Source: Yersinia alsatica (lineage in GTDB: Bacteria; Pseudomonadota; Gammaproteobacteria; Enterobacterales; Enterobacteriaceae). From it: a stretch of DNA of 64,000 nt. The notes beneath the pieces were generated by a model. That model was not told the origin of the DNA, did no database searches, and saw only the letters and a list, made by a program, of their open reading frames with translations. Positions 10,206-19,452 of the stretch are shown here, piece by piece; within the stretch, counting starts at the first letter, position 1, and each line of letters starts with the position of its first letter. The position numbers were made by a program, and so were the translations under genes. Location: NCBI RefSeq assembly GCF_902170305.1, contig NZ_CABHWW010000026.1, positions 124,001 through 188,000 of the forward strand, given 5' to 3'.

Positions 10206-10460
10206 ATGAAATTATTATTTATGTCCGTATCCATTTTATTATTCAGCGTCGCCGCGCCAGCTCAAGTTAAGATTTGTGAGGGGGGAAATGTGGAGCCGTT
10301 CGGGAAGGAGTTTTGTGCCCGGCATATCGCAGCCGAGCAAAAGCAGCGATGTAATAAGTTGAAAGCAAAACAACGCTCAGCGCGATCACTTAGTCTTAAT
10401 GATGCGGCAAAGATTTTAGTGGATCGCCAAGAAAAAGAAATACTAGGCTGTGCAGGATAA
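10206..10460 (+). CDS. Small secreted cysteine-containing protein, unknown function
   Basis: An 84-residue ORF with a clear signal peptide (MKLLFMSVSILLFSVAAPA, predicted cut after Ala19 before Gln20). The mature part of about 65 residues has four cysteines (24, 37, 49 and 82), which could form two disulfides in the periplasm, and many Lys/Arg. I do not recognise a family. The case for a real gene: ATG at 10206 after AGGGATG, a good leader, and a perfect terminator 12 bases after the stop. It is convergent with alaA and may be a Yersinia-lineage gene. Confidence 0.65.
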   Translation: MKLLFMSVSILLFSVAAPAQVKICEGGNVEPFGKEFCARHIAAEQKQRCNKLKAKQRSARSLSLNDAAKILVDRQEKEILGCAG

Positions 10461-10474
10461 TCGCGGTATGAAAA

Positions 10475-10501
10475 ACAGGGCTTGTCAAACAAGCCCTGTT
10501 T
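10475..10501. terminator. Terminator between the small secreted-protein gene and alaA
   Basis: AACAGGGCTTG and CAAGCCCTGTT form a perfect 11-bp stem with loop TCAAA. A runs on the left and TT on the right suit convergent use. It ends 3 bases before the alaA stop codon. Confidence 0.85.
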
Positions 10502-10503
10502 CA

Positions 10504-11718
10504 CTATTGGTGGTATGTCTCTAAGAAACGCCCCAACTTCCTAACGGCCATCTCTAACTCATCGACACGCGGCAATGTCACAATCCGCACATGATCCGGA
10601 TACGGCCAGTTAAATGCACTGCCTTGCACCAGCAATACTTTCTCTTGCAACAGCAAGTCCAGCACCAGCTTCTGGTCGTCATGCAGATTAAATTTCTTGG
10701 CATCAATACGCGGGAACATATACAGCGCGCCTTGAGGTTTCACACAAGAAACCCCCGGGATTTGGTTGATGAGTTCCCAGGCACGGTCACGTTGTTCGTA
10801 TAAACGCCCACCGGGTTGGATAAATTCACTGATGCTCTGATAGCCACCCAGTGCTGTTTGAATCGCATGCTGCATTGGCACGTTGGCGCACAATCGCATG
10901 GATGCCAGCATTTCCAAGCCTTCGATATAACCTTTGGCGTGTTTTTTCGGCCCATTCAGTACCATCCAGCCCTGACGGAAACCGGCAACGCGATAAGTCT
11001 TGGACAAACCATTGAACGTCACTGTCAGCAAGTCAGGCGCCAGAGCGGCAATAGAATGATGCTGGGCTTCGTCATATAAAATCTTATCGTAGATCTCATC
11101 GGCGAAAATAATCAGGTCATTCTGACGGGCGATTTCGACAATTTCCAGCAACAGCTCTTTGCTGTATACCGCGCCAGTCGGGTTGTTTGGGTTGATAATG
11201 ACAATCCCGCGAGTCCGTGGAGTGATTTTACTGCGGATATCATCCAAATCAGGGAACCAACCGGACTCTTCATCACACATATAGTGCACGGCTTTACCGC
11301 TTGAAAGCGACACTGCTGCCGTCCATAACGGGTAGTCGGGAGCGGGTACCAGCATTTCATCGCCAAGATTGAGCAATGCTTGCATGGATTGCACGATCAA
11401 CTCGGAAACGCCATTCCCAATGTAGATATCCTCTACCGTCAGGTCGCGCATCTCGCGTGCCTGATAGTGCTGCATAATGGCTTTGCGCGCCGAAAACAGG
11501 CCTTTGGAGTCGCAATAGCCCTGTGCAGTCGGCAAATTACGGATCACATCCACCAGAATTTCATCCGGTGCATCGAAACCAAACGGCGCAGGGTTGCCGA
11601 TATTCAGTTTCAGGACCTTGTTACCTTCTTCTTCAAGACGCTTAGCTTCTTTTAGCACTGGGCCACGAATGTCATAACAGACGTTGTCCAGTTTGCTGGA
11701 TTTCTCAATGGGGGACAT
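10504..11718 (-). CDS. alaA: Glutamate-pyruvate aminotransferase AlaA
   Basis: A pyridoxal-phosphate fold-type I aminotransferase making alanine from pyruvate and glutamate in E. coli. The 404-residue product matches AlaA (YfbQ) closely: MSPIEKSSKLDNVCYDIRGP start, NPNNPTGAVY segment, Asp and Tyr of the cofactor site in FADEIYDKILYD, Schiff-base Lys in FNGLSKTYRVAGFRQGW, and substrate Arg near HVRIVTLPR. The longer frame to 11781 adds 21 residues not seen in the family, so I start at the ATG at 11718. It is divergent from lrhA, as in E. coli. Confidence 0.95.
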   Translation of the reverse strand: MSPIEKSSKLDNVCYDIRGPVLKEAKRLEEEGNKVLKLNIGNPAPFGFDAPDEILVDVIRNLPTAQGYCDSKGLFSARKAIMQHYQAREMRDLTVEDIYIGNGVSELIVQSMQALLNLGDEMLVPAPDYPLWTAAVSLSSGKAVHYMCDEESGWFPDLDDIRSKITPRTRGIVIINPNNPTGAVYSKELLLEIVEIARQNDLIIFADEIYDKILYDEAQHHSIAALAPDLLTVTFNGLSKTYRVAGFRQGWMVLNGPKKHAKGYIEGLEMLASMRLCANVPMQHAIQTALGGYQSISEFIQPGGRLYEQRDRAWELINQIPGVSCVKPQGALYMFPRIDAKKFNLHDDQKLVLDLLLQEKVLLVQGSAFNWPYPDHVRIVTLPRVDELEMAVRKLGRFLETYHQ

Positions 11719-12579
11719 AAAAAATTGAGCCTTTTGCTGGTAAAAGCGTGTCCTCAGCGTGGAACACTGCAAGGCATCCAATGTACTCCGCCGCCGCCGA
11801 TTTTTGAAGTTATATGCATATCTTTAGTGCAAATGTCTGTTGAGTGAAAAAAGTAGGGGATTGCGCGGGGCTTTTTGCTGTTTAACCCTCTTGGTTATGT
11901 CCGATTGATGAGTTTGTCTGAAGTTTTATCCTGACGGATCTTGAGATTCACAATCGTTAACAAAAAAAATGTTTTCGCCAAGATAAGGTTCATTTTCGTT
12001 TACATAAAGGCCGCGTGGTAAAACAACCCTCGCCCTCCATTGTGTGCTGCTGTCGCTATAAAGATCTCAATTCAACAGTTTATATCATCATACATATTTA
12101 AAAATGCAAAAAAAGACGTAATTGTAAATAGGAAAACTATTAAGAATGATTAATGTTATCGTTGCGAGATCTCACTGGCTATCAAATCTTAATAGTTGAA
12201 TTTACTCAATTCAATAAAAAAACCACACAAAGATACATTGATATTTTTTAATATTTCTTAACTGGTTAGCTCTGATGATTTAATTAAAATAGAGATGAGT
12301 TGCCATATAAGCATCACAAAAATTCAGAGTTGCTAAAGGAAAAAATCTTCATTTATCGAAGATTTAGCGGTTTTTTATGACCGAATTCACAAACAAATAC
12401 AGAGTTGTGCCAATAGTTTTTTTTAAAAAGAGATAGCGGTAACGAAATATAAGTAAATTTTTTGCCCTACTCTAATGAGTGGGGTACTGTCATACTTAGC
12501 GTTGTTCCTTATTGATAGCGCTAATACTTAAACACCAGGGTAGTTTGTAATTAGAATTCAAAAAAGTGAAGAATACACT
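11719..12579. other. Long alaA-lrhA control region with structured lrhA leader
   Basis: An 861-bp AT-rich gap with no convincing ORF. Two structures lie on the lrhA side. A terminator-like hairpin at 12343-12376 has AAATCTTC and GAAGATTT around a 7-nt loop, then AGCGG and six T. A hairpin at 12465-12484 has CCCTACTC and GAGTGGGG around TAAT, with one G-T pair. Long regulated leaders are known for lrhA in E. coli, so this region probably holds the promoter and a regulatory 5' untranslated region; exact sites cannot be read. Confidence 0.5.
12343..12376 (+). terminator. Terminator-like hairpin in the lrhA leader
   Basis: An 8-bp perfect stem (AAATCTTC / GAAGATTT, loop ATTTATC) followed within five bases by T6, about 204 bases before the lrhA ATG. 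It could end a small upstream RNA or act as an attenuator. It is A/T-rich, so termination strength is uncertain. Confidence 0.4.
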
Positions 12580-13512
12580 ATGACAAATGCAAATCGTCCG
12601 ATAATTAATCTCGACCTCGATCTGCTTAGAACCTTTGTAGCTGTTGCTGACTTGAATACTTTCGCCTCTGCCGCGGCAGCGGTTTGTCGAACTCAGTCAG
12701 CAGTTAGCCAACAAATGCAACGGTTAGAACAGTTGGTAGGTAAGGAGTTATTTGCCCGTCATGGGCGTAACAAATTACTCACTGAACATGGTCTCCAGTT
12801 ACTTGGCTATGCCAGAAAAATTTTACGTTTCAACGATGAAGCTTGTACGTCACTTATGTACAGTAATATAGAAGGGTCACTCATTATCGGCGCATCTGAT
12901 GATACTGCCGATACGCTGCTGCCTTTCTTATTAAACCGAGTGGCAACGCTGTATCCTCGGCTGGCAATCGATGTGCGGGTGAAACGTAGCCCACTCATCG
13001 TTGACATGCTGAGTCAAGGCGAAGTGGATCTGGCTATTACTACCGCCAAGATTGACACTCATCCTCATGTGATCTTAAGAACATCACCGACACTGTGGTA
13101 TTGCTCCGCCGACTATCAGTTCCAGCCCGGCGAATCAGTACCTTTAGTGGTGATGGATGAGCCAAGTCCATTTCGTGATATGGCAATAGAGCATCTGACT
13201 CGAGCGGGTATAGCCTGGCGTATCGCCTATGTTGCCTCTTCTCTTTCTGCCATTCGAGCGGCGGTGAGGGCAGGGTTAGGTGTGACCGCCAGGCCAATAG
13301 AGATGATGAGTCCTGATTTACGTGTATTGGGTGAAACAGAAGGGCTACCTCGCCTGCCTGAGACCAATTACTCACTATGTAAAGACAGTCAGTGTGGCAA
13401 CGAGCTGGCATTAGCTATCTTCGATGCTATGCAGACCGGCCATCAACACGGCCTACAGTCTGGATCGGATTTGATGCTGGATTCTGATTATTTAATCGAT
13501 GATCAAAATTAA
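12580..13512 (+). CDS. lrhA: LysR-type regulator LrhA/RovM
   Basis: A 310-residue LysR-type transcription factor. The winged helix-turn-helix spans about residues 12-72 ([20 protein letters not shown], then [15 protein letters not shown]), with the effector-binding domain after about residue 95. It is the LrhA/HexA/PecT type; in Yersinia pseudotuberculosis the orthologue is called RovM and controls the virulence regulator rovA and motility. Its position between divergent alaA and nuoA is the E. coli order, which supports orthology. The start ATG at 12580 lies about 16 bases after an AAAAAAGTGAAG stretch, so the ribosome site is weak. It ends at a good terminator. Confidence 0.95.
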   Translation: MTNANRPIINLDLDLLRTFVAVADLNTFASAAAAVCRTQSAVSQQMQRLEQLVGKELFARHGRNKLLTEHGLQLLGYARKILRFNDEACTSLMYSNIEGSLIIGASDDTADTLLPFLLNRVATLYPRLAIDVRVKRSPLIVDMLSQGEVDLAITTAKIDTHPHVILRTSPTLWYCSADYQFQPGESVPLVVMDEPSPFRDMAIEHLTRAGIAWRIAYVASSLSAIRAAVRAGLGVTARPIEMMSPDLRVLGETEGLPRLPETNYSLCKDSQCGNELALAIFDAMQTGHQHGLQSGSDLMLDSDYLIDDQN

Positions 13513-13536
13513 GCATTTACTCTAAGTAATCATCAT

Positions 13537-13564
13537 AAGCCCCTTATTCTAGGGGCTTTTTTTT
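13537..13564 (+). terminator. lrhA terminator
   Basis: AAGCCCC and GGGGCTT form a 7-bp stem around an 8-nt loop, followed by a run of T residues. Confidence 0.85.
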
Positions 13565-14006
13565 ATCATTTTTTTCTAAATACTCTTTTTCACTCGCTTC
13601 AGATTAATTTCTGCTGAAGACTGTCGTTTTATTTCACTTATTGCCCTTTATCCGTATCAGATGATGACGAATAAGCCTGATAATGTAATGGTTAATATCT
13701 GTTTTTATTATTAGTTATTTATTTTTTATCAAAACGACGTTTCATTATTTTTAAAAATTTAATAGCAACTTTTCATGCCGAATATTTATGAAATAACACT
13801 CAAAACGTGTTCTGGATCAAAAAAATACCCCTAGCTAGTGAGTGGAAGAACAGGTTATTCCTGAGACAATGGTATAGTTAAAGAGAACTATCCATGTTGG
13901 TTTATATGTGTATGTTCTGACTTAACAAATTACTGACTCGATTTAGCTTATCAAGTCGCACCAAATGTTAAGTATGATCGTGCGTTTGTAAATTAATCTG
14001 TAGTTA

Positions 14007-14028
14007 CTTTTGTCAAAGTTGACAAAAG
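14007..14028. promoter_or_regulatory. 22-bp inverted repeat upstream of nuoA (possible operator)
   Basis: CTTTTGTCAA, two bases, TTGACAAAAG: a perfect 10-bp inverted repeat 160 bp before the nuoA start. With a 2-nt spacer it fits a dimeric-protein site better than an RNA hairpin. The cognate protein is unknown. Confidence 0.45.
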
Positions 14029-14187
14029 GTTACTGAAAGGAGTAAAAAGCCCACAGTAAAACACTGGCTAAACAGTTGTAAAGACAGTGTGTTTTGTGTG
14101 GTTTTTATCCTTCCCTTTGAATCGATGTGGTGCACTAACTGCCAACACAAGAGCAGGATGTCCGACGCCACTTTTGATGAGTAAGCA

Positions 14188-14652
14188 ATGAGTATGTCAA
14201 CAACCACTGAAGTTATCGCTCATCATTGGGCGTTCGCTGTATTCCTGATCGGCGCTATCGGGCTGTGCGGTTTGATGCTGCTAGGTGCGTTCTTTCTGGG
14301 CGGGAGAGCTCGGGCCCGTGCCAAAAACGTCCCCTATGAGTCTGGTATTGACTCAGTAGGCTCCGCGCGTATGCGCCTGTCTGCTAAGTTCTACCTGGTC
14401 GCCATGTTCTTCGTTATTTTCGATGTTGAAGCCCTGTACCTGTACGCGTGGTCAATCTCTATCCGTGAGAGTGGCTGGGTAGGCTTTATCGAAGCAACCA
14501 TTTTCATTTTGGTGCTCTTGGCTGGTTTGGTTTATCTGGTGCGCATCGGCGCTCTGGATTGGACTCCTGCGCGTTCTAATCGTCGCGTGAGCAAACCGAG
14601 CATAGTCAAATACGCCAGCAGTCATCCGCAAGCACAAGATAATCGCCAATAA
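14188..14652 (+). CDS. nuoA: NADH-quinone oxidoreductase subunit A
   Basis: A small membrane-arm subunit of complex I (154 residues) near the quinone-channel junction. Three hydrophobic helices (about residues 14-36, 68-90 and 98-118) and the conserved [24 protein letters not shown] and [15 protein letters not shown] segments identify it; the acidic FDVE lies in the second helix. The C-terminal tail after residue 125 is variable between genera. It is the first gene of the operon; nuoB follows after 17 bases. Confidence 0.95.
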   Translation: MSMSTTTEVIAHHWAFAVFLIGAIGLCGLMLLGAFFLGGRARARAKNVPYESGIDSVGSARMRLSAKFYLVAMFFVIFDVEALYLYAWSISIRESGWVGFIEATIFILVLLAGLVYLVRIGALDWTPARSNRRVSKPSIVKYASSHPQAQDNRQ

Positions 14653-14669
14653 TATAGCGAGGCATTAAC

Positions 14670-15347
14670 ATGGACTATACGCTCACCCGCATAGACCCTA
14701 ACGGTGAGAACGACCGTTACCCCCTGCAAACTCAGGAAACCGTCAGCGGCGATCCTCTCGAGCAACATGTCCACCGTAGTGTTTACATGGGTAAACTTGA
14801 GAACGCCATGCATGACATGGTGAACTGGGGGCGTAAGAACTCTCTTTGGCCGTATAACTTCGGCCTTTCCTGCTGTTATGTGGAGATGGTGACCTCATTC
14901 ACCGCCGTACATGACGTGGCACGCTTTGGTGCAGAAGTATTGCGTGCTTCCCCACGTCAGGCCGATTTCATGGTCGTAGCCGGTACCTGCTTTACCAAAA
15001 TGGCCCCAGTTATTCAGCGTTTGTATGAACAAATGCTGGAACCTAAATGGGTTATTTCCATGGGTGCCTGCGCCAACTCTGGCGGCATGTACGATATCTA
15101 TTCTGTAGTACAAGGCGTGGATAAATTCTTGCCAGTAGATGTGTATATTCCTGGCTGCCCACCGCGCCCAGAAGCTTATATGCAAGCACTGCTACTGCTT
15201 CAGGAATCTATCGGTAAAGAGCGCCGTCCTCTCTCTTGGGTTGTTGGTGATCAAGGTGTTTACCGCGCCAACATGCAACCAGAAAGAGAACGTAAGCATG
15301 CTGAACGAATTGCAGTAACTAACCTGCGTACACCTGACGAGATCTAA
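14670..15347 (+). CDS. nuoB: NADH-quinone oxidoreductase subunit B
   Basis: The peripheral-arm subunit (225 residues) holding the terminal [4Fe-4S] cluster N2 that reduces quinone. Cluster cysteines are visible as adjacent CC in [10 protein letters not shown], the Cys of [10 protein letters not shown] and the Cys of [11 protein letters not shown]. It forms the quinone pocket with the NuoD part of NuoCD. The C-terminal 40 residues are charged. An unusually structured 152-base gap follows before nuoC. Confidence 0.97.
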
Positions 15348-15499
15348 GTTTGCTATTTTTGTAAAAATAGCGGCTAAGACCTTGGTGCGTAAGTGATTTG
15401 TTTTTGGAGAGAACCGTTTTTCTTCCAAAACATGTGTGCGGCAAATGACCACAAAATGACACATTCAGTGTGGTGAAAAAACAGTGTGGTGAATAAATA
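15348..15499 (+). other. Structured nuoB-nuoC intercistronic gap
   Basis: A 152-base gap inside an otherwise tight operon. A perfect hairpin GCTATTTTT-GT-AAAAATAGC sits at 15352-15371, immediately after the nuoB stop. Just before nuoC, the 12-mer CAGTGTGGTGAA occurs twice (15466-15477 and 15482-15493) with starts 16 bases apart. These may affect mRNA processing or nuoC translation. Confidence 0.55.
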
Positions 15500-17296
15500 A
15501 TGACCGATTTAACGACGTCCGACGGCACCCAGCCTGCATGGCAGACCCGGGATCATCTCGATGATCCGGTGATTGGTGAACTGTCGAACCGTTTTGGGCC
15601 TGAGGCCTTTGTTGTTCAGGCTACCCGTACCGGAATGCCCGTGGTATGGATCAAGCGTGAACAATTACTGGAAGTAATGACGTTCCTGAGAAAACAACCG
15701 AAGCCGTATGTCATGCTGTTTGACTTGCATGGTGTAGATGAACGCCTTCGAACTCACCGCCAGGGTCTCCCTGCTGCGGATTTTTCTGTTTTCTATCATC
15801 TGCTTTCCATCGAACGCAACCGCGACATTATGCTGAAAGTGGCACTGTCTGAAAAAGACATGCACGTGTCCACAGCCACCAAGATTTTCCCTAATGCCAA
15901 CTGGTATGAACGTGAAACTTGGGAAATGTTCGGTATCACTTTCGATGGCCACCCGCATCTGACGCGCATTATGATGCCGCAGAGTTGGGAAGGTCACCCA
16001 CTGCGTAAAGATTACCCAGCGCGTGCCACCGAGTTCGATCCCTTTGTGCTGACCAAGCAGAAAGAGGATCTGGAAATGGAATCACTGACCTTCAAACCAG
16101 AAGATTGGGGAATGAAGCGTGGGACCGAAAACGAGGACTTTATGTTCTTGAACCTCGGCCCGAACCACCCCTCTTCACACGGTGCGTTCCGTATCGTGTT
16201 GCAGCTTGATGGTGAAGAGATTGTCGACTGTGTGCCAGATGTGGGTTACCACCACCGTGGTGCGGAGAAAATGGGCGAACGCCAGTCTTGGCATAGCTAC
16301 ATTCCTTATACCGACCGTATTGAGTACCTCGGTGGTTGCGTGAATGAAATGCCTTACGTGCTGGCAGTTGAAAAACTGGCCGGTATTGAGGTACCGGATC
16401 GCGTTAAAACCATTCGTGTGATGCTGTCTGAGCTGTTCCGTATCAACAGCCACTTGCTGTACATCAGTACTTTCATCCAAGACGTTGGTGCCATGACACC
16501 GGTGTTCTTCGCCTTTACCGACCGGCAAAAAGTATACGATTTGGTTGAAGCTATCACCGGTTTCCGTATGCACCCGGCCTGGTTCCGTATTGGTGGTGTG
16601 GCGCACGACTTGCCACGCGGCTGGGAACGTCTGCTGCGCGACTTCCTTGACTGGATGCCAAAACGTCTGGATTCCTACGTCAAAGCGGCGTTACAGAACA
16701 GTATCCTGAAAGGACGTTCGGTCGGTGTGGCCGCCTATAACTCCAAAGAAGCATTGGAGTGGGGGGTGACCGGTGCGGGTCTGCGTGCTACAGGCGTTGA
16801 GTTTGACGTGCGTAAATGGCGCCCTTATTCCGGTTATGAAAACTTTGAATTCGAAGTGCCAATCGGTAACAACGGTGACTGCTATGACCGCGTGATGCTG
16901 AAAGTGGAAGAGTTGCGTCAAAGCCTGCGCATTCTGGAGCAATGTTATAAAAACATGCCAGAAGGGCCATTCAAGGCTGACCATCCACTGACTACACCGC
17001 CACCGAAAGAACGTACGCTGCAACATATCGAAACGCTGATTACTCACTTCCTGCAAGTTTCATGGGGCCCAGTGATGCCAGCTAACGAATCATTCCAGAT
17101 GGTTGAAGCGACCAAAGGGATCAACAGCTACTATCTGACCAGTGACGCCAGCACTATGAGCTATCGCACCCGGATACGTACTCCTAGCTATGCCCATTTG
17201 CAGCAGATCCCATCGGTTATCCGTGGCAGCCTGGTATCTGACTTGATCGTCTATCTGGGCAGTATCGATTTTGTAATGTCTGATGTGGACCGCTAA
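15500..17296 (+). CDS. nuoC: NADH-quinone oxidoreductase fused subunit C/D
   Basis: A 598-residue fusion of the 30-kDa (NuoC, about residues 1-190) and 49-kDa (NuoD, about 205-598) subunits, as in E. coli. The NuoC part shows [18 protein letters not shown] and RKDYPA; the NuoD part shows [13 protein letters not shown], which lines the quinone site, and ends in the NiFe-hydrogenase-like [19 protein letters not shown]. The fusion is intact with no frameshift. nuoE begins two bases after the stop, suggesting translational coupling. Confidence 0.97.
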   Translation: MTDLTTSDGTQPAWQTRDHLDDPVIGELSNRFGPEAFVVQATRTGMPVVWIKREQLLEVMTFLRKQPKPYVMLFDLHGVDERLRTHRQGLPAADFSVFYHLLSIERNRDIMLKVALSEKDMHVSTATKIFPNANWYERETWEMFGITFDGHPHLTRIMMPQSWEGHPLRKDYPARATEFDPFVLTKQKEDLEMESLTFKPEDWGMKRGTENEDFMFLNLGPNHPSSHGAFRIVLQLDGEEIVDCVPDVGYHHRGAEKMGERQSWHSYIPYTDRIEYLGGCVNEMPYVLAVEKLAGIEVPDRVKTIRVMLSELFRINSHLLYISTFIQDVGAMTPVFFAFTDRQKVYDLVEAITGFRMHPAWFRIGGVAHDLPRGWERLLRDFLDWMPKRLDSYVKAALQNSILKGRSVGVAAYNSKEALEWGVTGAGLRATGVEFDVRKWRPYSGYENFEFEVPIGNNGDCYDRVMLKVEELRQSLRILEQCYKNMPEGPFKADHPLTTPPPKERTLQHIETLITHFLQVSWGPVMPANESFQMVEATKGINSYYLTSDASTMSYRTRIRTPSYAHLQQIPSVIRGSLVSDLIVYLGSIDFVMSDVDR

Positions 17297-17298
17297 TT

Positions 17299-17862
17299 AT
17301 GAGTGATCAAAAAGAGACTCAGGTAAGTAACGAAAGCCAAGATGTGGCGAACCTGGCAGTCAATGCGGCTGAACCGGCGACCACGACCGACGTTTTCGAA
17401 TTGAGTGCTGAAGAACGTGATGCTATCGAACATGAGAAACACCATTACGAAGATGCTCGCGCCGCGTCAATCGAAGCACTGAAAATCGTGCAGAAGAAAC
17501 GGGGCTGGGTACCGGATGGCGCGATTCATGCCATTGCTGATGTGCTGGGCATTCCGGCTTCCGACGTTGAAGGTGTGGCGACATTCTACAGCCAGATCTT
17601 CCGCCAACCTGTCGGGCGTCATGTGATCCGTTACTGTGACAGTGTGGTGTGCCATATCACCGGTTATCAGGGGATCCAGGCTGCGATTTCGAAAAAACTC
17701 AGTATTCAGCCAGGTCAGACGACTTTTGATGGCCGCTTTACACTGCTGCCAACCTGCTGTTTGGGTAACTGTGATCGTGGCCCGACCATGATGATCGACG
17801 ACGATACTCACAGCTATCTGAAACCTGAAGATATTGAGAAGTTACTGGAGCAATATCCATGA
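17299..17862 (+). CDS. nuoE: NADH-quinone oxidoreductase subunit E
   Basis: The 24-kDa thioredoxin-fold subunit (187 residues) with the [2Fe-2S] cluster N1a. Cysteine ligands are seen in DSVVCHITG (the usual first pair is C-x4-5-C; here only one Cys is visible in this loop, preceded by a Cys in RYCDS) and in [12 protein letters not shown]. An N-terminal extension of about 35 residues rich in Ala, Asn and Gln precedes the conserved [19 protein letters not shown]. It overlaps nuoF by 4 bases (ATGA). Confidence 0.95.
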   Translation: MSDQKETQVSNESQDVANLAVNAAEPATTTDVFELSAEERDAIEHEKHHYEDARAASIEALKIVQKKRGWVPDGAIHAIADVLGIPASDVEGVATFYSQIFRQPVGRHVIRYCDSVVCHITGYQGIQAAISKKLSIQPGQTTFDGRFTLLPTCCLGNCDRGPTMMIDDDTHSYLKPEDIEKLLEQYP

Positions 17863-19226
17863 CAACAACTTCAGGTTTTACCAAAGAGATCGTCCGTACA
17901 CCGGAAATGCACCCGCTGACCTGGCGCTTGCGTGATGACAAACAGCCGGTATGGCTGGATGAATATCGCAGCAAAACCGGGTACCAAGGTGCTGAAAAAG
18001 CGTTAAAAGGCATGGCACCACCTGATGTTGTTAGCTTGGTCAAAGACGCGGGCCTGAAAGGGCGTGGCGGCGCTGGCTTCTCCACCGGTTTGAAGTGGAG
18101 TCTGATGCCAAAAGACGAAAGCATGAATATCCGGTATTTGCTGTGTAATGCCGATGAGATGGAACCGGGCACCTATAAAGACCGTTTGCTGATGGAGCAA
18201 TTGCCTCATTTGCTGGTGGAAGGGATGCTGATCAGTGCCTTCGCGTTGAAAGCCTACCGTGGTTATATCTTCTTACGTGGCGAATATATCGAAGCTGCCG
18301 CTAACTTGCGCCGTGCGATTGCCGAGGCTAACGAAGCCGGTTTGCTGGGCAAGAATATCATGGGCAGCGGCTTTGATTTTGAGCTGATTGTGCATACCGG
18401 TGCTGGCCGCTATATCTGCGGTGAAGAAACCGCATTGATTAACTCGCTCGAAGGCCGCCGTGCCAACCCGCGTTCCAAGCCACCTTTCCCTGCATCTTCA
18501 GGTGTTTGGGGCAAGCCGACTTGCGTGAATAACGTTGAGACGCTGTGTAACGTTCCAGCCATTCTTGAGCATGGTGTGGAGTGGTATCAGGGGATCACTG
18601 CCGGTAAAAGTAACGATGCCGGTACCAAGTTAATGGGCTTCTCTGGTCGGGTGAAAAATCCGGGTCTGTGGGAACTGCCGTTTGGTATCACCGCCCGTGA
18701 AATTCTGGAAGATTATGCCGGTGGCATGCGCGATGGCTTGAAATTCAAAGCTTGGCAGCCGGGTGGGGCGGGTACTGACTTCCTGACCGCCGACCATCTG
18801 GATTTGCCGATGGACTTCGAGAATATCGCTAAAGCAGGTAGCCGTTTAGGGACTGCACTGGCCATGGCGGTAGACCATGAAATTGGTATGGTTCCGCTGG
18901 TGCGTAATCTGGAAGAGTTTTTTGCCCGTGAATCTTGTGGCTGGTGTACACCTTGCCGCGATGGTTTGCCATGGAGCGTGAAGATCCTGCGTGCACTGGA
19001 GCGCGGCGAAGGTCAGCCGGGCGACATCGAGACGCTGGAGCAACTGTGCCGCTTCTTGGGGCCGGGCAAAACCTTCTGTGCTCACGCGCCGGGCGCGGTT
19101 GAACCACTACAAAGCGCGATCAAATATTTCCGGGAAGAATTCGAAGCCGGGATCGCAGCTAAGGATTATGGCAATACCCGAGCCATAGCCGGTATTCAAC
19201 CGAACCTATTAAAAGCGCGTTGGTAG
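17859..19226 (+). CDS. nuoF: NADH-quinone oxidoreductase subunit F
   Basis: The NADH-binding 51-kDa subunit (455 residues) carrying FMN and cluster N3; it accepts the hydride from NADH. The Gly-rich NADH/FMN segments are [14 protein letters not shown] (about residue 67) and the region around [16 protein letters not shown]; the [4Fe-4S] ligands are in [12 protein letters not shown] (about 351-362) and a distal Cys in TFCAHAPGA. The first codon overlaps nuoE. A 226-base structured gap separates it from nuoG. Confidence 0.97.
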   Translation: MTTTSGFTKEIVRTPEMHPLTWRLRDDKQPVWLDEYRSKTGYQGAEKALKGMAPPDVVSLVKDAGLKGRGGAGFSTGLKWSLMPKDESMNIRYLLCNADEMEPGTYKDRLLMEQLPHLLVEGMLISAFALKAYRGYIFLRGEYIEAAANLRRAIAEANEAGLLGKNIMGSGFDFELIVHTGAGRYICGEETALINSLEGRRANPRSKPPFPASSGVWGKPTCVNNVETLCNVPAILEHGVEWYQGITAGKSNDAGTKLMGFSGRVKNPGLWELPFGITAREILEDYAGGMRDGLKFKAWQPGGAGTDFLTADHLDLPMDFENIAKAGSRLGTALAMAVDHEIGMVPLVRNLEEFFARESCGWCTPCRDGLPWSVKILRALERGEGQPGDIETLEQLCRFLGPGKTFCAHAPGAVEPLQSAIKYFREEFEAGIAAKDYGNTRAIAGIQPNLLKARW

Positions 19227-19452
19227 CAGTATTGACGCCCTTGCTATTTTCAGTAAGGGTCAGATTTTTTGATTAACGCTTGTAAACGAACCGTTTAAAG
19301 TCGTCGTGAGCGACGGTCAGACGAGGAAAAAATCAGAAAGAAAGCGGAATTTACTCTGGTAAATGAGCATTTCGGGCTGATTTTTGACGAAGTATCACCG
19401 AGCGCAACAGATATTAAACGTGTTCACGCACAGGTCACTTGGAAGCATGCAT
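19227..19452 (+). other. Structured nuoF-nuoG intercistronic gap
   Basis: The largest non-coding gap in the operon. It contains TAAACG-N3-CGTTTA at 19283-19297, CGTCG-TGAG-CGACG at 19302-19315, and an imperfect long hairpin at 19328-19385 whose ends are AAAAATCAG and CTGATTTTT and whose tip is ATTTAC-TCTG-GTAAAT. An open frame reads through part of it into nuoG, but the extension does not resemble any NuoG N-terminus. The compact fold suggests a mobile repeat unit or RNA-processing element. Confidence 0.5.

Larger units (their letters stand above)
13513..14187. other. nuo operon control region
   Basis: A 675-bp gap that must hold the nuo promoter(s) and leader. The terminator of lrhA occupies its start and a 22-bp inverted repeat sits at 14007-14028. 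Complex I operons in enterics have long upstream regions bound by several regulators (ArcA, NarL, Fis in E. coli). I cannot place those sites by eye. No acceptable ORF is present. Confidence 0.5.
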
